A stretch of DNA of 64,000 bases from Biomphalaria glabrata (lineage: Eukaryota; Mollusca; Gastropoda; Planorbidae), in NCBI RefSeq assembly GCF_947242115.1, contig NC_074718.1, positions 44,959,199 through 45,023,198 of the forward strand. The letters run 5' to 3'. The notes under the pieces are model-generated. The model worked only from the letters and a program-made list of their open reading frames with translations, was not told the origin of the DNA and did not search any database. The position numbers were made by a program, and so were the translations under genes. Of this stretch, positions 32,701 to 44,800 are shown piece by piece (the first letter of the stretch is position 1; the number at the start of each line of letters is the position of its first letter).

Positions 32701-35700
32701 GATGTGTTGTTACTTACACGGACAGATGTGTTGTTACTTACACGGACAGATGTGTTGTTACTTACACGGACAGATGTGTTGTTACTTACACGGACAGATG
32801 TGTTGTTACTTACACGGACAGATGTGTTGCTACTTACACGGACAGATGTGTTGTTACTTACACGGACAGATGTGTTGTTACTTACATGGACAGATGTGTT
32901 GTCACTTACATGGACAGATGTGTTGTCACTTACACGGACAGTTGTGTTGCTACTTACACGGACAGATGTGTTGCTACTTACACGGACAGATGTGTTGTTA
33001 CTTACACGGACAGATGTGTTGTTACTTACACGGACAGATGTGTTGTTACTTACACGGACAGATGTGTTGTTACTTACACGGACAGATGTGTTGCTACTTA
33101 CACGGACAGATGTGTTGTTACTTACACGGACAGATGTGTTGTTACTTACATGGACAGATGTGTTGTCACTTACATGGACAGATGTGTTGTCACTTACACG
33201 GACAGTTGTGTTGCTACTTACACGGACAGATGTGTTGCTACTTACACGGACAGATGTGTTGTTACTTACATGGACAGATGTGTTGCTACTTACATGGACA
33301 GATGTGTTGTCACTTACATGGACAGATGTGTTGTTACTTACATGGACAGATGTGTTGCTACTTACATGGACAGATGTGTTGTTACTTACACGGACAGATG
33401 TGTTGTTACTTACATGGACAGATGTGTTGTTACTTACACGGACAGATGTGTTGCTACTTACACGGACAGATGTGTTGCTACTTACACGGACAGATGTTTT
33501 GTTACTTACACGGACAGATGTGTTGTTACTTACACGGACAGATGTGTTGCTACTTACACGGACAGATGTGTTGCTACTTACACGGACAGATGTGTTGTTA
33601 CTTACACGGACAGATGTGTTGTATCTTACACGGACAGATGTGTTGCTACTTACACGGACAGATGTGTTGTTACTTACACGGACATATGTGTTGCTACTTA
33701 CACGGACAGATGTTTTGTTACTTACATGGACAGATGTGTTGTTACTTACACGGACAGATGTGTTGTTACTTACATGGACAGATGTGTTGCTACTTACACG
33801 GACAGTTGTGTTGCTACTTACACGGACAGATGTGTTGTTACTTACACGGACATATGTGTTGCTACTTACACGGACAGATGTTTTGTTACTTACATGGACA
33901 GATGTGTTGTTACTTACACGGACAGATGTGTTGCTACTTACACGGACAGTTGTGTTGCTACTTACACGGACAGATGTGTTGTTACTTACACGGACATATG
34001 TGTTGCTACTTACACGGACAGATGTTTTGTTACTTACATGGACAGATGTGTTGTTACTTACACGGACAGATGTGTTGTTACTTACACGGACATATGTGTT
34101 GCTACTTACACGGACAGATGTTTTGTTACTTACACGGACAGATGTGTTGTTACTTACACGGACAGGTGTGTTGCTACTTACACGGACAGATGTGTTGTTA
34201 CTTACACGGACAGATGTGTTGTTACTTACACGGACAGATGTGTTGCTACTTACACGGACAGTTGTGTTGCTACTTACACGGACAGATGTGTTGTTACTTA
34301 CACGGACAGATGTGTTGTTACTTACACGGACAGATGTGTTGTTACTTACACGGACAGATGTGTTGTTACTTACATGGACAGATGTTTTGTTACTTACATG
34401 GACAGATGTTTTGTTACTTACACGGACAGGTGTGTTGCTACTTACACGGACAGATGTGTTGTTACTTACATGGACAGATGTTTTGTTACTTACATGGACA
34501 GATGTATTGTTACTTACACGGACAGATGTGTTGTTACTTACACGGACAGATGTGTTGTATCTTACACGGACAGATGTGTTGCTACTTACACGGACAGATG
34601 TGTTGTTACTTACACGGACATATGTGTTGCTACTTACACGGACAGATGTGTTGTTACTTACACGGACAGATGTGTTGTTACTTACATGGACAGATGTTTT
34701 GTTACTTACACGGACAGATGTGTTGCTACTTACACGGACAGATGTTTTGCTACTTACACGGACAGTTGTGTTGCTACTTACACGGACAGATGTGTTGTTA
34801 CTTACACGGACAGATGTGTTGTTACTTACATGGACAGATGTGTTGTCACTTACATGGACAGATGTGTTGTCACTTACACGGACAGTTGTGTTGCTACTTA
34901 CACGGACAGATGTGTTGCTACTTACACGGACAGATGTGTTGTTACTTACATGGACAGATGTGTTGCTACTTACATGGACAGATGTGTTGCTACTTACATG
35001 GACAGATGTGTTGTTACTTACACGGACAGATGTGTTGCTACTTACACGGACAGATGTGTTGCTACTTACACGGACAGGTGTGTTGCTACTTACATGGACA
35101 GATGTGTTGCTACTTACACGGACAGATGTGTTGTTACTTACACGGACAGATGTGTTGCTACTTACACGGACAGATGTGTTGTTACTTACACGGACAGATG
35201 TGTTGTTACTTACATGGACAGATGTGTTGTCAAACATCCATAACGACACGCTCGGGCCGCAAATGTGATGATCGTAAGGAAACTTTGAAACATCGATCTA
35301 ACAAAAAACAAATTGAAACATTATTGACCAAATTTACACAATATGCGTTTTATTTAGAGCAATTTAAATACACAAAAAAAAATATAATAGCAAAAACAAA
35401 CAAGCAAAGACAATCAATCCATGAACGAAATATTTCGACATACAAGGAGCAGCCTTATTTAATTGGAGGTCCTAGGCGAAGCACTAGGAAGTCCCCCAAA
35501 TGAAAAAATAAAAATAAAATTAAGACCGAAAAATACGCAGTGAATTAAAAAAAACTTCTAGGTCTAAATAAAAAAATAAGTTGAATTCATATGGCTCCTC
35601 GAGCACGAATGTTTTACATGGACGATTCATGATCACTTGACTATAAATATCATTTCGACATTTCACCAAAAGGAAGAAACAATTGACCTCATTCACCAAT

Positions 35701-37852
35701 CGTAAACAAACAACATTTTACCACGTGGTTCTCTATCTCTTCTATACAAATTACGTAATCCATAAAGTCTGTCACGTGATACGTTTTTTTTATTGTTTTA
35801 TCAATATTATCACGTGGCTAAATGTTGTTTGTTTACGATTGGTGAATGAGGTCAACTGCTTTCTAACTGATTCTAATATCTGTAGTCTAACAAGTAGAGC
35901 TAAACATTCGCGATTAAACCTTGAATCCTAGTAGAGACTTAGCCACTTAGAGCTGGGTGAGAAGACATGGAGCCATAGAGTTTTACAATGATTGAGATAG
36001 GATCCATGTTTCCCATTTTTATCTCTAAAAAAACCCGGGCATGCTACCCTGCCTCATAGTGGCGCCCGGGTGGAAACGATCGTAAGAGGAAACGATTAGG
36101 CTAAAGGGTAGCAAAACAAGACTCCCGTGGGGGTGCCTAAGGGGGGTGCGAGAGCATCCTCATTGCACTCTGCGGAGTTGTAAAAAAAACTCCCACAACC
36201 TTGTCAAAATCCAGGCGCTGTTCCTCAAGGGGCCGTTACATAAAAGGCGTGTCCCGCACGGTTAGCCTTATATAGAAAAGGAAAATGGCAGGGGTCTTAA
36301 TGTACGCAGCCTCTTGCCGTGAGTCTGACCCACCCGTCAGACAGAACAGTGTACACTGTTCTCATTCAGGCCGGTGAAAGGGAGCTCTTGTTCACTTTTG
36401 CTGGCTTAGAGTTCCAAGAGCCGAAGGCTCAACTCTACCTGACAGTTTAAGAAGAAGAATCCCTAAAAATATTTCTCTGAGTCCTATGCAAGCTACTAAT
36501 CGGAGCCGTAGGGGGCTGACTAGTTTGCCTACGCCTAAGTCCGGCCATGCGACAATATATGATTCCCTAAACACAATATGATATGACAACAAAAGGCATC
36601 ATGGGATCTCTGAGCGTAACGAGAATTCTACGAAACCAAATAAGCATGCTGGGTCATACCATCAGATCTTGTCTTTCTGTGAGAATTTAGGCGGCTTACA
36701 ATTAAGTTTCCTGGCAGTAGTTTCTGCTGGTTGACGATATATGTCATCATTACATCTGATTTCTGCCTGTGGACCCGACTGGGTCAACCTGGTTCCACCA
36801 GGCATCTATAACACCATACATCATCTAAATCTAGGTCAATGCCGTCGACGTGAATAGCAAGATGAAATGGCGGTAGCGTTATATTTAATATTTAATGTGA
36901 AAAAAAAAAAAATTCGGACTTTCATTTGTCCCTTCGTCAAGGGGGACTTTCGAATTTGGACCCCGCCACACACACACACACTATAGCTACGCCACTGCAA
37001 CAATCTCTTGCATGTTTTTGAGTATGTGTGTATATCTAGTGGCTGGTGTTACTTTTTGGTAAGAGCGGTGCCGATGGGTGAATTTAAAAAAAAAAAAGGT
37101 GAACGGCAGCAGAGACATGAAAACAGAACCACGCCTCATTAATTGAGTTTGTGATATGTTTCTACATTGTAATTAAAAGCTGTGTGTATCAGTTAGGGCC
37201 TACAGGGCAAGATTTTTTTGTGTTGGTGTTCATGGGGCTAGCTGACTTATTAGAGCCACAACCCTGTCGTCACGCTTGATCGCTCAAAGTACAATAGCCT
37301 CTGTTGGTCAGTTACGCACGGCCAGCCTACACGCATTTATTTATAACAATCTCTCTCTCTTCTTATCTTCTTATATAATACAGACGTTACTTCAAAAAAG
37401 AAGATGATTACATCCTACGCGTCATGCATTTAGTCATGCATATTAACCAATGACTTAAATTCTGCCAAGTCACTGGTTTTTCTGGCTAGCTCAGGCAACC
37501 CATTCCATGCTCTAATAGCACTAGGGAAGAAGGAGTATTTGTACAAATTTGTCCTAGCATATGGGACGAGGAATGTGCCTTTATCTTTGTGTCTTTCAGA
37601 GTATTTTATTAAGTTTTGTTTTTGTATTTGAAGATTATGGTTCAGTGTTTTATGTATGATTGCTACTTTACTTTTGAGCCTTCTGTCCTGAAGGCTTTCT
37701 AAATTTAGTGATTTTACTAAAGGTGTTACTCTAGTCAAATGTGAATATTCGTTTGTTATGAATCGCACTGCTCTATTTTGTGTCTGTTCCAGTTTCTTAG
37801 TTTCTTGAGTTGAGGGGTCCCAAACGGAGGATGCATATTCTATTATTGGCCC

Positions 37853-37902
<50 letters not shown>

Positions 37903-38765
37903 TTTGCCTTGAATAAAGCATATTTCAATGACAGGCCCGTCCATTCTTTGGTGTTGTCTTCCCGTAGCTTTCTCTGTCTGCCTCTTCTTCTTTGTCCTGA
38001 TACTGTTCCCTGAAGAACGGTTTTTGCCAGTCATTAGGACCTTGTGATAGGGCCTTAAAAAATTTAATGTGCGTTTTTTTTTAAATTGGTCAGCAGGTCA
38101 GTTTGAAACCCAATTGCCACTGTGATCCTGTTTCGAAATTCTTATTGTAGTGCGTTCTTTGTAGGTGATACCTAGTGTCCTAGCCCTCGACTGATGCGCT
38201 CCTTGGTTATGGACACATTCTAGTATGCTTGCGAATCTTGGACGCTAACTGCAGAACTAGAGAGAATGAATACAGTCTGAACTTAGAAAGTTTCAATTTC
38301 AGACATTTCGTCTATAGGGTAATATGACGTAGAGCTCACGTGCTTCTGTGGCCGACGGTCAACGAGGTTCTCATGTGACCAACCGACTTTACTTTTCCCT
38401 AAATAATGTTAGGAACCCATTAGAGTATGGTGGACTCGTTCTAAAATTTTTGAAATTCAAAATCCGAGTCTTTACGGAGACCGGAACCCGAGACCCTTCG
38501 CTTCTGAAGCTAAACGCCCTACCCACTCGGCCACCATGCCCTCGCAGAGTGAACATGCTTCAGCTGTATGTCTACTCACCGTACAGGGTACTTCCAAGGA
38601 CGCTCTGGGTGTATACAAAACTGTCCCATCACTCTGGACGTTCACAATCTGTTCGTCTCCATTCGAGTCTAGGGGATCGTTTTTACTTGAAGACCAAAAA
38701 TTAAACTTCAATTATTGCAATAAATTGTTTTGTGATCACAAAAAAAAAAAAAAAAAAAAAAAACT

Positions 38766-38806
<41 letters not shown>

Positions 38807-41800
38807 GCTATTTATATAGCGCTACTTTCATGCTTATATAGCATGCTCAGAGCGCTTTTGGTCCCATCTCATTTGTAAACCAGTTGGGGGGGGGGGAAGG
38901 GGTATCTAGGAGTTAGTTTTCCGTGCTGCCTATAGGCGCTCAGTAAACGCAACTCTGCCCGAGTCGGGTGTCGAATATCGAGCCCCCTTCTATGTAGCAC
39001 CACACTTGTATCAATTAGTTTGAGTCATTTAATTAAATTTGTAATAGATCGAGACAAACAGTTTAAAAACAACAACATTTTTACGAATAAAAAAAGGGGA
39101 GCGAAATGAATTCGAACTCATGGCTCAAGCCTTCCCAGACTTTTCAAGCCAACACGGTAACCACTCTGCTAGTGGAGCGCTTATGAACATGAAAGATTGT
39201 ATGGTTATCTATTGTTTCTATTATCTCGATCTGTTTTTTTTTTTTCAGGTTTGTGTTCACTAAGACTCAGACGGCGACTTATAAAGGGGACTAACTGAGC
39301 TTATACCACCACTTCAGTCAATTATAATTTCTTTCCCTTGTTTGAGATACCAAACAAAATAATTTATTACCAATAGTTAATAAAAAATCGGTTAATTTTT
39401 TAAATTGATTTTTGCGTTGTGAGGTAAAAGAAATAATTGCGTCAAATTTCAGCTTGATCCGAGATTGGGTCTGGAAGAAATCCATTGTACAAACTTTTTT
39501 ACCAGACAGACAGAGTTGATATAAGCTTTGTAAAAAATAATTATTATTATTATTTCTTCATAATATTCATGATGGCGAGAGTGTCACTTTGTAATCACGA
39601 GACAGTAAAGCCATTTCTTTGTTTTAACACGACCTCTCATATTTTAAATGGACTAGTCAAATATGTCCATTTGGACGAGGAAATCACAAAGGCTCTGCGC
39701 AGAGTTTTGTTTTTAAAAGTTCAAAAGTTTCTTCTCTTTTTATGTTTATATCGTCATGTTCCAATCTCTTTTGGGCCAAGGGGGGGGGGGTATCTGGGAG
39801 GTCTCCGTGCTGCAAACCCAATTCTGCTCGAGCGGTTTTACCATCCAGCCACACATCCCATTGTAACAGAGCTTCCTTTCTAAAAGTTTTGAGAACCCTT
39901 GTTGCTAGTGAATTGTTATTTAGTTCGTTGCTGGTGTGCCATGGGCCCACAGTTTTAGTCATCTTGGAAGTGGTCAACTGTAAAGCTATATTCACCTTAA
40001 GGCGATTTTTTTTCTGACACATCGTCTTTGCAAAGACCAATGGGGAGAGAGAAAGAGAGAGAGTGACAGAAAAAGAAACAGAGCGAAAGAAAGAGAAATA
40101 CAGAAAGAGAAAAGAGAAAGATAAAAAGAGAAAGAGAATGAAAGAGAATGAAAGAGAAAGAGAGAACTAGAGATAGAGAGAGACAAAGAGAAAAAACGAA
40201 AGAAAGAAAGAGAGAGAAAGAAAAAGAAAGACGAAAAGAAAGAAAGAGAGAAAGAAAAAGAAAGACGAAAAGAAAGAAAGAGAGAAAGAAAAAGAAAGAC
40301 GAAAAGAAAGAAAGAAAGAGAGAAAGAAAGAGAGAAAGAAAAAGAGAGAAAGAAAGAAAGAAAGAGAGAAAGAAAGAGAGAAAGAAAAAGAGAGAAAGAA
40401 ATAGAGAAAGAAAAAGAGAGAAAGAAAGAGAGAAAGAAAGAAAGAAAGAGAGAGAGAAAGAAAGAGAGAGAGAGAGAGAAAGAAAAAGAAAGAAAGAGAG
40501 GAAGAGAAAGAAATTGAGAGAGAGAGAGAGAGGGGTACTCACGCATTCACTATCATAAAATTGGGAAACCAAACCAGACTTCGCGGTACGACGATAGTGT
40601 TGATACCATCATACTGTGCTGGGTCCCACTGGAGGAAATAATCAGTCCACACCTGGGGAACCACAAACACTCTCAATTAGGTCTCAAGACTATTGCACAC
40701 CAAAATAACAAGCGAAATATACAAATCCTTTTAAAAAACAAAGCTTGACTAAAGGAAAGAACTCCATATTTACAACAAGATATCTCAATTTTGTAAAAAA
40801 ACTATTTCTTAACAAAATCTTACTCACTACAATATCACAGCCTTTCAGTCTCACGTTCTGGAGTCGTCTCTCCTAAGACCAAATGACGACAATGCCACCT
40901 ATGTTGCATCATTTACAACCAAAGGCTATTTTCTTCCCAGCGTCACCCTAGAAACACCACACACACCATAACACCGGTACAGTATTTTCAGTATTTCATT
41001 CTCTAGCCTCATTCCCGATAACTTTATGTCATCTAAAACTCTGATACACTTCGGTCCACAACGGAGACCCAACATTCGGAACTCTTCTGTACGGGCACAT
41101 TCTCTAAGCCAGGGGTTCTCAACCTGTGGGTCGCGACCCCCTTGGGGGTCGATTGACGATTTGCTAGGGGTCGAATAAGACCATCGAAAATATGGATTGT
41201 TATTGTCTATTCTTCTATTGCTGTGCGTGTGTGTGTGGGGGGGGAGGGCAGAATGGGGGATTGTAAAAAGGGGTCGCCGAGCTTAAAAGGTTGAGAACCG
41301 CTGCCTCTAAGCAAACGAGGCTAGCCTCACACAGAACATGGAAGATTCTAGGTTTTAACGATCAGTTTCATTGTGCAATTAAAATTCATTCATTTATTTA
41401 CACGGGCTAAATGGAACAGAGACTTGCACTCCTATCCTTTTATTTCGTTGGATTATTTACATTGGACTAAAATGTTTGATTAGAGTTTTCAGATTGTGCT
41501 CAAGTTCCGAAAGGATTTGTAGAAACTCTTCGTCGTCTGCTGCAAGGCTCGGGCGTAAACTAAGCAGACGAGATAATGGAAGAGTTGTATTGTTTCATGT
41601 TTGGCGCTATCATGTGATTTGAAAAGGTCACGTAGATTGATGTGCATGCATCATCAATTCAAAAACTTGATATCAATTCGTAGGGGTTGCCTTGTCGTGT
41701 GGTATGCGCTGTGCTATCGCCTCGATGGTTCCCGGATTCGAGACCTGCCATTCCCCGTCGTTCAGCGGGAAGTTTGTGCTAGGATATGATAGGCCCCATA

Positions 41801-44800
41801 ATCTTCAATTCCGAAGACATTCTGAATTATGTTAAAACAGTGATGCCCAAAATACGGCCAGCGGGCCAGATCTGGCCCGCGAAATGTTTCCATCCAGCCC
41901 GCCGAAACTACGGCACAAAGTGTAGAAAATCCCCTCTCTAAAGGGTTGATAAAGTTATTTTTACCTACGTTAGGGCCCTAACTTTTTCTTTGATGGATTG
42001 GTACCATGACCTTTAACATTGTGTTTATGAAATGGGACTAAATGTATAATCTAACAGGAAAAGTGAAAGGATCTTTACTTTTTTTTTTTTGAGAAAGATG
42101 ACAACGAGCCAATGTATTTGATTTGTAAAGAAAGTGTGGCTGTTTAAAAAACAAACAAACAAATATGGCAGCATTCTTGATTTGATCCGCGAATAAAATA
42201 TTGTTAAACTTCGCTTAGAGATTGAAGGATTGAAGAGTTGCCAAAAAGAGATAAGAAAATGAGTCGGTGGTTAAACTAGATAGAATGTTGCTCACATTGT
42301 AATTAGAGAAATGAAGCCATTGTTCCGAAGGGTTGAAAAGTAGATAAACTTCAAACATCTCACTAATTAATGTAAGTGCTAGATCCGCGGGTTTCTAATA
42401 AAATAGTTTTAGTTCTATTTCATTACGTTTTTTGTATCTTTTCGGTCATGTGGCCCGCGACACTAGTGTCGGAAATTAAAATGGCCCGCAGGTCGAATTA
42501 GGCTGGGCATCACTGTGTTAAAACATACAAACAAAATGTAAAATAAATTAACCGAACAACGGAAAGGGACTTAAGTCGACTAAAACTTCTGCTCTTTGGG
42601 GATTACTTCCGTTTTATTATCTCCCTAATTATCTTATCTTATCTTATATAATATAGACGTTATTTCAAAAAAGAAGATGATTACGTCCTACGTATTTAGT
42701 CATGCATATTAACCAATGACCTAAATTCTGCCAAGTCACTGGTTTTCCTGGCTGGCTCAGGCAACCCATTCCATGCTCTAAAAGCACTGTGAAAGAAGGA
42801 GCCTTTGTACAAATTTGTCCTAGCATATGGAACGAGGAATGTGCCTTTACAAAACATTACGAGTCCTTGTAGAGACAATTTAAACAAATGTCACGACTCA
42901 CATAGCAAAGGCATTATGTTGTTGCCTAAAGAATATGTTTCGCTAAGTATGTCAGAAGAACTGACCTATATATAATGGAAATGGTAATAAATAAACCTTA
43001 ACTGTTTTCTCAAAACGATTATACCTTTCCCGTTAACTAGAAAATATCGATTTTTTTTTTTTTTGAAGCGAAGTCTGACTTTCAAACTAGAGAGATTTTA
43101 CTTACCAAATTAAAAACTCCAACAAATTTTAAAAGTTGATTTTTCACATCCTGTAAGCAAGATGAATATAAAACAAGATTACAAAGAGAGTTTGTGTTAC
43201 ACAAACTCAGAGGCGGCCCCCGTCGAAGTCGGATCCCTGTCGGATCTGCATATTCGCAAATAATATTCAAGAGGTGATTTAATTTTGATGTAAAATGTTT
43301 TACACGTTTCGGATGTTCCTTCAGAGTTGAAGATAATTACTTCCTAGTCCAAACCTCCCGCAGTACGACGGGGGATGGGAGCGGGCAGGGTTTGAACCCT
43401 GGGCCATCCATAAATCTGAACGACAGTCCAGCGCGCAAACCGCACGACCAGGCAGCCATCCGATGGTCAAAAGTAATAATGTTTCAAAGATTCATTTGCC
43501 GTAAATTTAAATTTAAATTTAATAAAAAAAATAGTAGATTAGTTTTAATATATTAAAACATTACAATATTGATCAAAACGTTTGGAAATGAAAATCTACA
43601 CTTTTTTTTTACACTTTAAGTTTAGAAATTGAAATTCTACATCTTAATCTAGTCTATTTTAGTCTAAACTAGATCTAGAAATTCTAGATCTAGACTCTAA
43701 AATAATTTTAATTAGAATATAAATCCAGATCTAGATATACTGTAATAAAAATCTAGATCTAGTTTAAAAAATCTAGATTAGATCTAAATCAAGATATCAT
43801 TCCTTTTTTAAACGCGAGTCACATAACGAGGCTTAATAAACATTACTATGCCGAGTTCTTTTTTCATTTCGTTTGAAGAATTAATTCCATATAACGTCAG
43901 AGGGAAAAAAAAAAACACTACGTCACACGGCCTAGCTAGACTAAAAATCGCCTTCATCTATAAGATCCATTTATCGAGTGTTCATATACTTTGGTGCACC
44001 GAGTGCGTTCTTTAAGCATTTCATTTAAAGAATTCTTTCCATATGACGTCAAAGGAAAAAAAAAACACTACGTCACACGGCCTAGCTAGAATAAAAATCG
44101 ACTTCATCATTACGAGCCTTTTATCGAGTGTTCATAGACATTGGTGCACCGAGTGCGTTCTTTTAGCATTTCATTTAAAGAATTCATTCCATATGACGTC
44201 AAAGGAAAAAAACACTACGTCACAAGGCCTAGCTAGACTAAAAATCACCTTTATCAACACGAGCCATTTCTCGAGTGTTCATAGACATTGGTGCACCGAG
44301 TGCGTTCTTTTAGCATTTCATTTAAAGAATTCATTCCATGTGACGTCAAAGGAAAAAAAAACACTACGTCACACGGCTTAGTTAGACTAAAATATGTTTT
44401 CATTAATACAATCAATTTTTTCGAGGGTTAATAGACATTGGTGCACCGAGTGCGTTCTTTTAACATTACATTTAAAAAGTCCATTCATATGACGTCAAAG
44501 AAAAAAAATTCCATTACCTCACAATAGGCTAGTACCGGTACCATAAAAAAAAATGTCTTTATTTACACGAGATATTTAACGAGGGTTCATAGACATTGGT
44601 GCACTGAGTTCTAATAGATATTATTTAAAAAGGATCAAAGCCACATTGTTTTTACGTTTTGTCTGTCAGTCGGTCTGTCCGTTATCTTGATATAAAAAAA
44701 ACAACTAAAAGTTATTAAAAATTGATTAACCTTTATTTTACGTTTCAAAACATCGCAATAATTTTTAGGTATGAACACAATTGAAAAGTTTACATAATAG

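Noticed and set aside
31508-35232. CRISPR-like regular spacing of the 24-bp array
   Set aside because: Units abut with no spacers, the setting is a eukaryotic intron, and no cas-like gene is present.
31432-35503. Three very long plus-strand open frames (about 1240-1325 codons)
   Set aside because: They are the 24-bp array read in other frames. A 24-bp period without stops opens several frames at once; only the minus-strand frame continues into recognisable receptor sequence.
40148-40572. Lys/Glu/Arg-rich and Ser/Leu/Phe-rich open frames
   Set aside because: Composition artefacts of the polypurine tract.
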